NCBI RefSeq assembly: GCF_035594125.1
Contig: NC_087167.1
Span: 1,087,501-1,151,500, forward strand
DNA: 64,000 nt
Reading direction: 5' to 3'
From: Scylla paramamosain
Lineage: Eukaryota; Arthropoda; Malacostraca; Decapoda; Portunidae
This document shows, piece by piece, positions 1 through 49,111 of the stretch. The translations under genes and the position numbers were made by a program. Position 1 is the stretch's first letter, and each line of letters opens with the position of its first letter. A model generated the notes under the pieces. It saw only the letters and a list, made by a program, of their open reading frames with translations. It was not told the DNA's origin and searched no databases.

Positions 1-1499
1 AATTTTAGGAAATCGAAACTGAATTTCCTGTCAGTAGACCACCACCACTGTGATAAATCAATGTATGTGTGTGTGTGTGTGTGTGTGTGTAGTTACCTAG
101 TTGCAGTATGCAGGATTTGAGCTGAGTTTGTGTGAGCGTTTGTGCGTGTGTGTACATTGTGTAGACATCATACTCTGCTAGTGGACAGGATAGGGAATTC
201 AGTCTCATGAAAAGGAAAACATTGCTTAGAGTAAAATCACAGTGAAATGAGTTGCACCTTACATGATGGACAACACAGACGCTGGTTTTAACATTTTCTT
301 GTGACACTATTTTTTTTTTTCCCATTGCTCAAAGTTCAGCTTGACAACTGTTTGTTTATGACATTGCCAGTGTAAAACTAAATTGGTATTAGGTACAGGA
401 TAACAAAGTATAAGGGGTATGCTTCTTTAACCTCGAAGAAATAGTGGTCAGAGAATGAGATGTTACACATTGTACAGTGCAGGTGGTGGCCAAGTGATCA
501 GGATTCGGCGGCACGAGTTTTGAGTCCTGCCAGAAGTTTTTTTTTATTCATGCAAAAGAAAAATAAACGAAAATCAGAGCAAAGACTGCAGTGGACTTTG
601 AAAATGGTTCAATTGAGAGTCCGGAACATTAGAATACGGTCAAGGATCGGTGTAAGACTGGATGGTTGTTTACTTAGACTATCCGAAGCAAAAAAAAAAA
701 AAAATCGTAGTTGAGCACACACACACACACACACACACACAATGTCATTGTAAAGAAAATTTAATAAATTCCAAACTATGAATAATGTATCTTAATCTCC
801 CACAATATTATTCGTCAAAAAAAAAAAAAAAAATCCTTACAAATGAACATATAAATGAATAAAAAGCTAATTCACTGAAGGGCAAGTTTTAAGAGTACGA
901 GACTATAAAGAGTTTGATTGCGCGAAGTATTGTAACATGTAAACAGAGACCGAGGCACGTGTTGGCATCGTCTGTGTTAATTTTATCGTGGTGTCATGTT
1001 TCGTTACGTTGCCTTGCTGACTCTGCCATATTGCTGCAACTCTCATCTCTAAGAGCTGTGAGTCAAGTAATATTCCTTTATGTTGCATTTATTGTTGCAT
1101 TTCTGCGCCGCATCTTGGTTCGTATTTTGAAGCGCTTTGTTTTCTCATGAGACCGTCCTCAGAGGCCTCAGATATGATTAGACAAGTTTTCATGGCTGTT
1201 TATCCCATTAACGATGCAAAATCCTTGTTAAATTGTCATTATAATCATGGAAACATCCTTGATAAACCCAATACCTTTAATTATAGCTGTCGGAACTAAT
1301 CGAAATGAGAAGCCAAAATATTTGAGGATTCTTCGAGTCCCTTAAATACAATGTGCTTTCACTACCAATCACAGCGAAAAATACTTAGGTATAACTTTCA
1401 GTAGAGAAACTTCAAACCAATGTTCACTAACAAAAGCTTCGTCATTACTAAACATTTCATTGATCCAAATTACGGATTTCCTTATGATTTCACGAACAG

Positions 1500-1630
1500 A
1501 AGAGGGAAAGGATCGGGTGGCTCTGCAATAATTCGTAGTCGAAAGGATGCGAGTTCGGTCTCCGCACGCGGCAGTTGCTTCGGGCTGAGAAGTTGCGCCC
1601 TCTTCACCTTGGGTCAATGTTTTCCGCAGG
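1500..1630 (+). mobile_element. possible tRNA-derived SINE head
   Basis: TCGTAGTCGAAAGGATGCGA followed by GTTCGGTCTCCGC resembles an anticodon arm and a B-box (GGTTCGANTCC). The A-box is weak, and no tail was identified. Confidence 0.3.
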
Positions 1631-2844
1631 GGTAGAAGACCTTACAAGTTGTATGGGTGAATATTTTTTTTTTTTTTTGTTGCCTTAAGTTCTCTATCCA
1701 CATTGAATAAAACACAGACATTACAAGATTAGATGCCCATATATAAGCTCCACTTCCCTTTCCTCAATTTCTATATTCTGTGATTCTACGTTCAACTTCA
1801 GAATCTGTTGTTTGCAATGTTTAAGTCTTGTTTATTTGCTATTTTAAGAACTCTTTATACTAGAAAAAATAATGAATGATATCTCCCAGTTTCATATCAA
1901 CATCTGTTTTGAGTCTTCGGTCAACGTGAAGTATCTGTTCTATAAATAAAAGTGGAGGTCTGATCCTACCATGCAGTCTCATTCACTGATAATGAAATAT
2001 TCTCAGTTCTAGATAGGAAAATCCTGGTCATGTCCATAACACACGGTCTGTTTTGCTGTGGGGAAGAGCTGGCGGTTGTGAACTTGTAATCCACAAGATT
2101 AACTTACATTCATTTTCGTGTGAACACTAAACCAAGTAGAGTTACATGCTCTTTACTTTATATTCCAATAAGAAATAGTGAAATAAAAGAACTGTTATTG
2201 ACAAGTTTCATACCCTACATTCATTACCCCTTTTTATCCATACATTCATTTTTTTTTTTTAACGGGGAGTTGTATGGTGGTATATCTTTTCTTTATTATT
2301 ATTTTTTTCTTTTTTAGGATGGAGGGTATTATGAACAACACAAGGCTTTTATTTCCTAGGTATTTTTTTGTGTACTTCAGAAATACTGTACCTCCGAGCT
2401 GAAAGGCAAACAGGCCCATATGAGTCTGGTCACCTTAAACATCAGAGTGAAGCTTGTTGAGCCTTATAACTCCCGCAAGGTGGAAAGATATCAACAAAGA
2501 TACCAACGTAACATTCATTGGCACTGGACGCCTTTAGTCTGGATGGGAAGAAGGGGTGTTGAAGGTACCTGCATGGTGATTGAATAAAGAAGTCTTGACC
2601 GCAGCAGTGAATGAGGTACGATGGTTCAAAACACCAAAACCGGAATTGAGAAGGGTTCTATACATTATTTGAGGCACATTTCTATACGGGTTTTTATTTT
2701 TGTCACTGTTTAGAATTTAGTGTGGCCGGACGTACTTGTGAGCGTAATGAACTAAGCAGTCCCTCCTTAATCCATGTAGAGAACGTGAGTGAGACTGCTG
2801 GACCATATTCTGAAACACTGCGCCGAATCTCCACTAGTTTCAAA

Positions 2845-2985
2845 AGGCTCTAACCAGTTGAAGTTGGACGAATTTTTATGGATGTTTTTAGGGTTCTAGT
2901 GAAAAATTAACATTATTTCTACATTATTAAAAGGAGTAACAATATTCAGAACCCTGGTAATCATCTCTGTGGCCTTGGAAAATAG
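2845..2985 (+). repeat. dispersed repeat, copy 1
   Basis: Shares GTTCTAGTGA, TTTCTACATTATTA, and CCCTGGTAATCATC with TGTGGC with the copies at 4735-4945. The unit is about 110-130 bp. Confidence 0.6.
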
Positions 2986-4399
2986 TCATGGTGAGAGAAC
3001 GAAGCATTTCTAAATATAGGCATATACCATCGAATCCTTCATCACATCAGTCCAAGGAAAGGAGTCTAGACGAATCTTGCTCCAAGGAGTCTCATATCAG
3101 TCCGAGAAACCGAGCGGATCATATAGCAGGTGGTGCGGCGGCCAGCTGCGTCTTTTCATTGCGTAGACCATTCACGAGATATAATCCTACTTTTATATAA
3201 GCTTTAATTATACATACTCGATCCTTACATGGACTACTGGTGTTATTAATGGCTCATTGGGCAAGGTAAGTGTATATCTTTTCATTAAAGAGAGAATCTG
3301 ATAGAGGCATTCAAGTGGCATACAGGAGATGAAGTAAAGGTGTTCTAGAAAAGATCCCTAGGGTTAGCAGCCATGATAGGGTTAAAAGTAACGGATTCAC
3401 GCTTGATAAAATTAATAGAAAAGAGTCAAAAGACTCCGTAATAAGATTCTTAGTATTAATATTCAGTCAATAGAAATCTTTAAAAAAATGTGTACGGTTG
3501 GTGAGCATAGGCACCTATGTTTTTTTTATCAAGGACCCCCATGTGTATGTTTCCTGGCTTCTTGAACTTCCCTGTTGTCCATACGTCCTCAAACGGTATT
3601 CTCTACAAAGATGCACCCAATTTCTACTTGTGTAGTATAAATGCCCACTGGTGTCAAGATGCGTATAGACGTCTTCACTGTGTTATCAGTCATTAGGAAG
3701 GAAAAACAAGAGTTCATAAAATGCAGCCTCATAAAAATTTATGCTTTTGTTGATACATGTGGATCCATGAAATTTTACGAAGGGAATAAAGGCTCCAGTA
3801 TATAAAAGCCTGTACGAGGGAACAGTGGGTATGAAACTTTTCCTAGCTGTGGCATAAATCATCGATGTGAATGCAAGAAAATGTAAATCTGACTGAAACG
3901 GAAAGATAAGTTAGCGTAGTTATTGAGAAAATTGAGAAAAGTGGAAGAGATTAAGTGGTGCTGCTAGTACTGAAAGAAAGAAAAAAGACAGAAGATAACT
4001 AATGTGATGATAAAATGTATACTACGAGGTATAAGCAGTATGTTGGTTGATGATTCTGTTTGTCTTGTCTTCTCACTTTTGCAGAAGCATCTGATTAAAA
4101 AAGTAGTCTTGCACCCTCAAGAGCAAAGCCAAAGGATCCCTAGGAGGACGAAGGGTGGGTACAAGGAAAAGCAGAAGTGACCAGACAAGAAGACCCGTGA
4201 CCAAAATGATGACTGAACTAAGGAGAAGACCCCAATATGCATTGCTGGTGGTAGTGTGATAAGGAGGACGGGAGACTACATCAGGACAAGGACGAAGGGC
4301 AGCATGCAGAAGTGTACGAGCGGAGCACGGATCCGGATCGTCAGGAAGAACAGTGTAGGGGGTCGAAACATCTGAGAATGGACTGCCCGTGATCTAAGG

Positions 4400-4690
4400 C
4401 GGTGGGAACTACCTGGAAAAAAAAAAAAAGTGGATGTGAAGAGGTAGTGAAGAAAGTGGTGGAAGCCATCAAAGCAGCAGAAGGGAAGAATGTGAGTGTG
4501 CCTGTGGTTAGTATGAACCGACGGCCGAGAGGAGAGGGGTCGGAGAGGGTTGATGATCACCAACTTGAAGATATAAGAAGGAATGAAACTGAAGAATGAG
4601 TGGCTATGGAAGAAAAAAAGTGAATGTTAGTTTCATCGACCTGGACAACAGACTGAGGGCGGGCATGGACTACTGCCCAGACAGAATCCA
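4400..4690 (+). pseudogene. relic of a LINE ORF1 (esterase-like region)
   Basis: Broken frames give GCEEVVKKVVEAIKAAEGKN VSVPVV and, after several stops, VNVSFIDLDNRL followed by MDYCPDRIQ. The order fits the SGNH/esterase-like ORF1 found in CR1/L2-type LINEs (recalled similarity, not searched). Multiple stops make it non-functional. Confidence 0.4.
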
Positions 4691-4719
4691 ACGAATTAGA
4701 TAAAATTGTGAAATATATG

Positions 4720-4939
4720 GAAAAGTTCTTGGTGGGTTTTCAAAGGTGTTTTACGGTTCTAGTGACAGATTAACATCATTTCTGCATTATCAACAGGAGA
4801 AACACACTTTTAAAAGGCTGCAATTGAAGTGACACGGTTTTTTAAGGGTGTTTTTACAGTTCTAGTGACAGATATACAACATTTCTACATTATTAATAGG
4901 AGAAACACCCTTGAAAACCCTGGTAATCATCTTTGTGGC

Positions 4940-4945
<6 letters not shown>
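4720..4945 (+). repeat. dispersed repeat, two further tandem copies
   Basis: Two ~115-bp copies of the 2845 repeat (GTTCTAGTGACAGAT, CATTATTAATAGGAGAAACA). More distant relatives occur near 50505-50590 and 58085-58165, and inverted near 61815-61880. Confidence 0.6.
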
Positions 4946-4978
<33 letters not shown>

Positions 4979-5140
4979 CATTTTAGTTGAGGCTATCATG
5001 CGCTCGTTCGTGTTTGCTACGGCGACACACGGTGCAGCAGTGAGTGAAATTTTCGTTCATAATTACGTAGTGGGTGTTGAATGGGGAAAGGGAAATGAGG
5101 ATATTATTTGACATTGTTTGATAACATGTAAACTCGTAAA

Positions 5141-5184
<44 letters not shown>
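4943..5184. repeat. (GA)n at 4943-4976 and (TG)n at 5144-5184
   Basis: Simple dinucleotide arrays upstream of the candidate TAPT1 leader. Confidence 0.95.
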
Positions 5185-5185
<1 letters not shown>

Positions 5186-5239
5186 TTGAAGGAGCAGTGA
5201 CGGCGCTGGAGAGGGAAGGCGGCTGGGTGGCTGGCTACA

Positions 5240-5364
5240 CTGTTGTGGCCAGTACTGGTCAGTCTTGCTGAACATTCTCTATTAAGCAGTGTTTCTGAAT
5301 TCCCGGCAGCTTCTCCCTGCACCGAGCACCACCAAGCAACATCAGAGTGGCACCAATACGTAAG
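5240..5364 (+). other. candidate 5' untranslated exon of TAPT1
   Basis: A consensus donor AAG|gtgagt ends at 5364 after roughly 100 bp of unique sequence. It is 2.4 kb upstream of the TAPT1 start codon. The coding exon could accept a spliced leader at 7723 (ctcgtcag) or 7758 (gcttaag). No transcript evidence is available; this rests on splice-site strength and position. Confidence 0.3.
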
Positions 5365-5559
5365 GTGAGTCCAGCGGTGCCAGCCTCCACTCGGTCACCC
5401 TTAGTGCCTTCACAACAACACCCTTCTCCTCCCTGTAGTGTCTTGTACTCATTTATTTAGGTTTTATTATTCGTTTTTTAGGTATTTTTTGAGGTTGAAT
5501 TATTTTTAGATTTTTGTTTACATCTGAGTCTGGAAACAGTTGGAGATTTAGGGAAATAG

Positions 5560-5800
5560 TGGAAGTCGGTCAATATGTAAACAAGCCGTCGGCTGTTTTC
5601 AGCCATTATTTGCTTCGTTTCTCACTTATTATAAGCCAAACATGTCATAAAATGGAGCCACATGTCTAGCTTTCATATCCGCTGGTCAGATAATTATATT
5701 CTTCATTGCCTGGTTTGTTATGAAGGAATAATTAAGGTAATATGGCGGCCGGCTCCCCCACTGAGGTCGCCGCCGAGGGCCGCCATGATGGATTGTTGCA
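5560..5800 (+). promoter_or_regulatory. CpG-rich patch in the presumed TAPT1 leader region
   Basis: GC- and CpG-rich island in otherwise AT-rich DNA, with a GGCGGCCGG core near 5744 and a 9-bp inverted repeat (ATGGCGGCC at 5742-5750, GGCCGCCAT at 5778-5786). A short ATG-initiated frame from 5742 stops after 23 codons and has no donor. The role is inferred from composition and location only. Confidence 0.3.
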
Positions 5801-6479
5801 TGTTCCGGCTTGAGGGTTCCAATATTTTTTTTAGATTTTTCTGAATTATTTTATTTAGCTTGTATAGTAAGATTTTATGGTTTCTAAAAATATTTCGTTG
5901 CTTTTGAAGTGCTTTTCTTGCTTCAGTTAAGTAAATGTGCTGAATTTCCTGTTGTTTTTTTTATGTAAATAAAGGGCGGTTTATACGGTGATATTTACCC
6001 AACCCGATTCTTGGCTTTTTTTATTTGAGGATTTAGTGAAGATTTTATTGTTTTAAAAAATCGTTTATGATATTTGAAGTGTTTTGCGTTCCTGTTGAGT
6101 TAAGTATGTGGACTTTGAGTAGGCTTATGATCCCGTTAAAAGTGGTTATTTTGTCATTTTTTAACTTTTTATTTCTCTATATCAGCTTGTAACTAACTTT
6201 GCAATACTTGAAAAAAAATGTTCAGATTTTTTAAAGTGTTTTTTTACCGGTGTAAAGTGAAATGGGTGGAGTTTTCAGTGTTATTAATGATGTCAAAGAT
6301 TCCAACACTTTTACATATTTCATATTAATATTTCTTTACAACTACTCAGGCTGGAGATGTTTTGATATTGTGAATATTAATTCAAGTAATTGTCAAGTCA
6401 GAATATATAAGGCATTCGAGCCTAGCTTCATTTTTTCTATGGGTCAATTTTAAAATGAAATACGTTACGTACGTAAGCT

Positions 6480-6540
6480 GGCGGCTGGCGGCAACTCGCC
6501 TGTGACGTCATCGGGGGTCCGGGGGGGACTCGCTGGGTTC
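6480..6540 (+). promoter_or_regulatory. GC-rich segment with a palindromic CRE (TGACGTCA)
   Basis: A perfect cAMP-response-element palindrome sits at 6503-6510 inside a 60-bp GC/CpG-rich stretch, about 1.26 kb upstream of the TAPT1 ATG. Such CREs commonly lie close to transcription start sites of housekeeping genes. An alternative TAPT1 promoter is plausible but unproven. Confidence 0.35.
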
Positions 6541-6754
6541 CAGTGTCTCATCAATATTTACCGTAATTTCCAGTGTTTTTCAGGTGTTTCCTAACTCAGG
6601 CGTTTAGGTAGTAGTAGTAGAAGGAGAAAAATGAGAGAAATGGAGGAGGAGGAAAAATTAAGGAGAAATAGAGGTGGAGGCATAACAGGTAAATAGCAAG
6701 AAGACAATGTTTACCTTAGTTTCCCTTCCTGCTCTTCCTTTCTCTGTAATATTT

Positions 6755-7440
6755 CGTGTGTTTTGGGTGCTTTAAATGTTTTGGGTGCATTTAGGAATGT
6801 TGTGGGGTGTTTTGAGTGTGTTTTGGGGGTGTTTAGGTATGTTTAGGATGTATATTTGGTGTTATCTGTGTGTTTTGGGTGAATTTTGGGTGTTTTAAGT
6901 GTGGCTTAGGATGTTTTTAGGTGTACTTTACGTGTTTGTAGCCTTGTGCGGTGTGTTGAGTATATTACAGTGTGTTTTGGTGTGTTTTTGGTGTATTTGG
7001 GGGTATATTGAGGTGTTGTGAGTTGGTTTTAGGTGTGTTTGGGGGTATGTTGAGGTGGTGTGAGTTTGTCTTGGGTTTATTTTTTGGCGTTTTAAGTGTT
7101 TTGGGTGTGTGTGGAGTCTTTTAGGTGTATTTGAGTGTGTGTGTGTGGTGTGTATTGGGTGCGTTTTGGTGTGTGTGGTGTGTATTGGGTGCGTTTTGGT
7201 GTGTTTTGGGCGTATTCTGTGGTGTTGTGGGGTGTTTTTTGGTGTGTTTGAGTGAGTTTTGGGGTGTTTTGATTGTGCTTTGGATGTTATGCTTTAAGTG
7301 TGTTTGGGTGAGTTTTGTAGGTAGCTTGGGGTGTTGAGAATGTTTTGAATGTGTTTGGGTGAGTTTTATGGATATTCTAGGGTGTTGCGGGGTGTTCTGG
7401 GTGTGTTTTAGACGTTTTTTGGTTGTCTTGGGTGAGTTTT
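6755..7440 (+). repeat. degenerate GT-rich minisatellite
   Basis: About 690 bp made almost only of G and T on this strand, with variants of GTGTTTTGGGTGTGTTT. A 28-bp unit ending ATTGGGTGCGTTTTG is repeated nearly exactly at about 7142-7200. Open frames across it on either strand are repeat artefacts. Confidence 0.8.
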
Positions 7441-7773
7441 GTGGGTATATCAGGGTGGAGGAAGAGGTGCATGAGAATGACAGACAGGAATGGATTACAA
7501 GTTGTGTGGGCCATGAGAATGGCTGGGAGGAATCAAAATGAGAGTAAATGGGTGGTAACAAGAGGAGGTAGAGTGGGAGCTGAATGGGATGTGAGAAAAT
7601 GAAAAAATGAGATAGAGAAGTGAAATGTCTTTCTCTAAAGGCCTTAGGAGTGATCTCGAACCACCTGTACCATCAAGATCAAGATCAACCAGCTGTGTTG
7701 TATTGTTTGGGAAGACTCGTCAGAATGGTAGCGGGTGGTGGGACTCTCGCTGCTTAAGGTGGACAAGAGTGCC

Positions 7774-18124
<10,351 letters not shown>

Positions 18125-18427
18125 TTTTTCCATACCTAATATATTCTTTGTAAGTACTGTAAATGTAAATGTAGAATAGTTTTTAAAAGACATTGCACAA
18201 TAATATTGCAGGAACATAATAAGGAATATTAGACATTCTCTAATATTTACAGTTCCATGACAAGGTTAGCATGTGCAGTATTGTAAAATATGAAGAGTAA
18301 TATATATGAAATTTATACCTATTGTCAGTGAACCTTGACAGCTTAAAATACCTGTCCTTGCATTACCTTTATGACAAAAAAAGAAAAAAAAAAACTGAGA
18401 TAAGGGCAAGTTCATATCTCTCTACAC

Positions 18428-18433
18428 AATAAA
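18428..18433 (+). terminator. candidate poly-A signal of TAPT1
   Basis: AATAAA about 300 bp after the TAPT1 stop codon. It lies in an A-run, so it could be chance. Confidence 0.35.
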
Positions 18434-18560
18434 AAAAAAAAACAGATTGTATGTTCATATGTTCTTTACATAATATTCTGAATTAAATATGAAATAACTT
18501 ACTTGTACTGGATGCAACTCTACATATGCAGAAAATGCAAAGCATATTAAAACAATATTA

Positions 18561-18669
<109 letters not shown>

Positions 18670-19373
18670 CCTGGTGAGTCATAAAAGGTGACTAAAAGAA
18701 ACTGAGTCACATAAATGAGGCTCTAATAGTTTTTATAATACAAGAGTGTTCCAATTTAAAATTATTTTTGCATACAGAATGATTCACAAGTTTCTAAGCT
18801 GAAAATATTGTGTGTGTTTAGTGCTTTGGTTTAATCATGAGGCTTGAAAATTGACAGGAGGTGCCTTGTTTCTCAGCATTAGCTGAATGCCCATGACCCC
18901 CCCTCTTCTGTTGCCAGATATTCAAAACTTGGATGTCATTCTCCTATTAACTCACTCTTCTTTTAGTTTTCATTCATGTAAATGATCATTTTAAAAAAAT
19001 CATGCCAACATGGCATCAAATACAGCCAATTTGAAATAAATCTATGACTAGAAATGCACAACTAGCAACATGTTATAGCAGGTTGCATTTCAGGGTCTAG
19101 GTGGGTGGATGGTAGGGAGCCAATGCAACAGTTGTGAGACACCTCTCATCAAAATCACAACTAATAAATGCACAACAACTGAGGCCCCTAGTGTTGAAAA
19201 GGGGAATCTAGCAAAATCATGTTTTCAGATATTGGCATTTGAAGTAAGTTATTCACATGTGGACCCCTTAGTGTTGTGAGGGTGATCCAATAAAATGCTG
19301 TTTCAAGATATTCGCATCTCAATATTTGTGAATTTAAGACAAGCTGGCAGCTAATTCTGTTAATAGTGTTGTT

Positions 19374-19753
19374 GATACATGTGCATCATGATCATCTTTT
19401 ATTATAAACAAAAAATGCATTACCATTAAATTGCTATTTCCTTCATGTATTTACCAATACATGTGTATCATAAAAATATTTTAGTATAAACAAAAACAGG
19501 GATTACCAATAAATTGCTACTTCCTTCATGTATTTACCAATATGTGAGTATCGTGAAAATATTTTGGTATAAACAAACATGGATTACCAATAAGTTGCTA
19601 CTTCCTTCATGTATTTACCAGTATGTTAGTATCATGAAAGTATTCTGATTTAAAAAAAAAAGGGATTACCAATAAATTGATACATGTGTATCATGAAAAT
19701 ATTTTGGTATAAACAAAAACAGGCATTACCAATGAACTGCTACTTCCTTTGTG
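19374..19753 (+). repeat. ~82-bp minisatellite, about 4.5 copies
   Basis: The unit includes CTACTTCCTTCATGTATTTA, then GTATCATGAAAATATTTTGG, then GGGATTACCAATAAATTG. It lies between the converging 3' ends of TAPT1 and the 685-aa gene, probably in or near the 3' UTR of the latter. Confidence 0.85.
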
Positions 19754-19899
19754 TGTTTTAATAATATCCCTGATGCCTGTAAAGCAGAAGAAAATCATTA
19801 CTCTTCAACATAACTATACACAAATATAGACCTTGTACTCATAAAAATTATGAAAAGCATTGAAGTTTAGGTGATAATTTGGCAAGTGGGTGGAGGTGA

Positions 19900-45558
<25,659 letters not shown>

Positions 45559-45678
45559 TCTATCCCTCTGTCTGAAAAGTGATAGAGTAACAAGGTGTTA
45601 TAATATCCTACCTATTAACAACAACAATAAAATAGTACAGCAGCTGCTATTCAATAGCAATGTGTATGTATGTATGCA

Positions 45679-46350
<672 letters not shown>

Positions 46351-46668
46351 CTATATACCAAGCCTGCAGTTCCACATGAGGTGGCCTGAACAAAACACCT
46401 CACACACACACACACACACACACATCATTCACACTTTTAGCCCCTCAACCTCAGTGGAAAGGGATAGCCTTGTGGACCAGCATACTACATCCCAAAAGCA
46501 AAACAGAAAAAAACTGGAAGGGAAAAAAAACTTTGCTCATCAGCCATCTATGAAAATAGTTAAAAAGAGAAGATTTTTGAATCTGTCCAAGCTATACTTT
46601 TCCCACCTTCTAACCTCTTAACTTCTTATAGCTACATATGTTGTTTTTTATTTCAAAAGGCATGATAC

Positions 46669-46950
46669 TTGATTGCATGTGTGAGCCTTGATCACCTAAT
46701 AGTGACTTTGCAGCAAAAGATTTTCCTAACACACAGGTTCCTCAGAGTCAAATTATCACATCAACTGTCATCAGAGGGATTACCAATATGGAATGGAGTC
46801 CTCCAAGAGCAGTTTCTTGGCCCAATCCTCTTTGTCATTTATACTTGTGATAGTGACCAGGCCCAGTCACCTGTATTATTTAATAAGAGGGCATCCCTAC
46901 ATTTAAGGCTGCTCATCAATGTCATCATGCAGATCACTTTATTTTGAGCA
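46669..46950 (+). pseudogene. reverse-transcriptase fragment
   Basis: The frame gives GLPIWNGVLQEQFLGPILFV IYTCD, a decayed form of the G(V/I)PQG-S-LGP-LF-IY motif of LINE reverse transcriptases. No catalytic YxDD is visible nearby. Confidence 0.5.
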
Positions 46951-48640
46951 TTTTGTATCTCATGTATATGAACTGCAATTAATAATAATACTACATTTTC
47001 TTCTAATCATCATATCTTAAATGCTGTGGGCAAGATCCCATACAATAGTGAATGTAGATAAAATTTTAGTAACCTAATGAAACCATAATAAAGGTGTGTG
47101 ATCATTTCATCAAAAAATGCTGGGCTAGGAAGCCACCTGCCACAGGTTGCTTCAGCCCAAACTCTGACACAGCTGCTTTTTATTGTCCCCTTCTTCACTT
47201 ATCTATGCAGACAAAAGTATCTTTTCAAAGTTAAATGATGTGCTTGGTACCAATCTGATGTTTCTTCTCAATCTATATCACTAATTTTAACTAGTGATTT
47301 TCAAGAGAAACTGAGCGACTATTCATTTAAAGCCCATCATTAAAACTGATGAATAACAGGTGAACATTTTACAAATAATATGCCAGTTTAGATGCTAATG
47401 ATGCCAAAATTTATAAAATGATTGAGATGGCTGCTGCTACTGCCATGGCTATCATGACTCCATTGTGGACTTCATAGAAGCACTGAGAAACTGATGAAAT
47501 AAATTTGCCCTGAGAGGCCATCATCTGGGACAAGTGACTGTAACTGAGTACAAAGTACAGTGCCTTAGAGTTAATCAACTGCAATGGTTCTGATGTCTAA
47601 GGCACTGTACCTCACATGCAGTCACAGGTTGGCTCCCTAATAATGACCTCTCCTGGCAACTTTATCCTGCTTGTTTCACTTTCTGAAGGCCTCTAACAGG
47701 TTCCCAAGGGAGGCATGACTCTGGTGGCAGCAGAAGGGATGGACCCATGTAAAAGCTGCCAAAGCTGTGCAAATCTAACTGGTTACCAGTTTGGCCATAA
47801 AAGATCATGGTCCAAGAGACTTTTTTGTCAGTCTTGTCAAGTATGACACCATATGAACCTCTTCCTCTTCAAAACTGTGCTAAGCACAAGATACCATGTC
47901 TTCTCTGTTGTGACTAGTGAGAGATTGAGAAGATGGAATCACATACAAGGTTTTGAAAAATAATAGGTGATCCTGTAGTAGATATTGGCAGGTGAGGTGT
48001 CATGAGATTATTCAATGTATGGTTGAATTGAATCCAACAATTATATTCCTTGAATAAAGAATAAAACATGTTTGCCAGGCACTGAAGGCTTAAGCAACTC
48101 ATTCCTATGGTAATGTTACCAAACTGATTTTTGACAGGCAGTATAAGGAAATAAAAAAAATGTTCCAAATCTTAAATATGGAGACAGTCATACCCATCCC
48201 ATGTGACGTTTACTATAAATACTCCTGTCCTGTTAAACATTTCAGCCATCTCCACTAACTTGATTGAACTATTTGCTATCAAAGAAATACAAGTATAAGT
48301 AATTCCAAAATTAGTCTGTGGTTCTTACGTAATCAAGAGTGGTAGTGAGCTATATAATATAGCTCTCTAGACACATTACCTTCCTGTGATCCAGAGCCAA
48401 CATCATCAAGGATAGTTAACGTTGGTCTATGCAAAGTAAGATCGTCAGATTCATGATACAATCCATTACACCTCCAGTATTAGGAGGCATGCCTACAAAT
48501 GCACAGCTCTATCACATACTGATAAAAAGCAGGGAAAATTCGTACCAGGAAAAAAGAATAAAAAATTAAATATCTTGAACTAGGCACTTCAAAAGTATCA
48601 ATACAGCTGAAAAAGCACGTGCGGGGTATTGAAGGGGAAT
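46950..48640. other. intron 1 of the 685-aa gene; no exon seen
   Basis: Mostly unique AT-rich sequence. Contains a 15-bp perfect stem at 47555-47610. Nothing else could be named. Confidence 0.55.
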
Positions 48641-48649
48641 CATCCTCAC

Positions 48650-48780
48650 CTGTTTGCCCTGCGAGGTCCTTACGCTGGTGTGCGAAGCAAGTTAATCAGG
48701 ACAACAACGCGCACTATGCCTCTCTCTGAGCTTCGTCACTCTCTGATAGCTTTAGAGTCGCAGTGACAGGATGGAGTATG
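48650..48780 (-). other. probable 5' untranslated exon of the 685-aa gene
   Basis: On the minus strand a strong donor (GCAAACAG|gtgagg) ends at 48650, downstream of a CpG-containing segment (cgcacaccagcgtaagg and similar) that contrasts with its AT-rich surroundings. The start codon exon has an acceptor 13 bases before its ATG, so a noncoding upstream exon is required. The upstream boundary is a guess. Confidence 0.45.
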
Positions 48781-48976
48781 CCCAGTGTTGCCAGACCAAA
48801 GGTTTGTCTTTCTTTTTGTTGTACTGTTCACTACATATGAGTTCGGTTGTTTTCTCATTAAACACTGTTTTTCTCGCATTCTCTTACTTTGATTAATTAC
48901 TACATTATTGCTTGTATGCTTTACAAAAACCGGCTGATAGTTTTTGTAGATAAACTTTTTTTTTCCATTATCAAAT

Positions 48977-49077
<101 letters not shown>

Positions 49078-49111
49078 AAAAATCTTTAACTATATCGCAA
49101 TCAGTAAACGC

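Larger units (their letters stand above)
1..4080. other. no supportable gene; repeats and unique AT-rich DNA
   Basis: Longest open frames are about 60-100 codons and lack splice context or similarity. A (TG)n at 66-90 with flanking ACCTAGTTGCAGT resembles the dispersed repeat near 49960. A (CA)n lies at 715-740. The rest looks like unannotated intergenic sequence. Confidence 0.6.

Noticed and set aside
460..714. 84-codon + frame near the left end
   Set aside because: Ends in a poly-A-derived Lys run; no splice sites or similarity.
7121..7561. 146-codon minus-strand frame rich in Thr/Pro/His/Asn
   Set aside because: Reverse translation of the GT-rich minisatellite.
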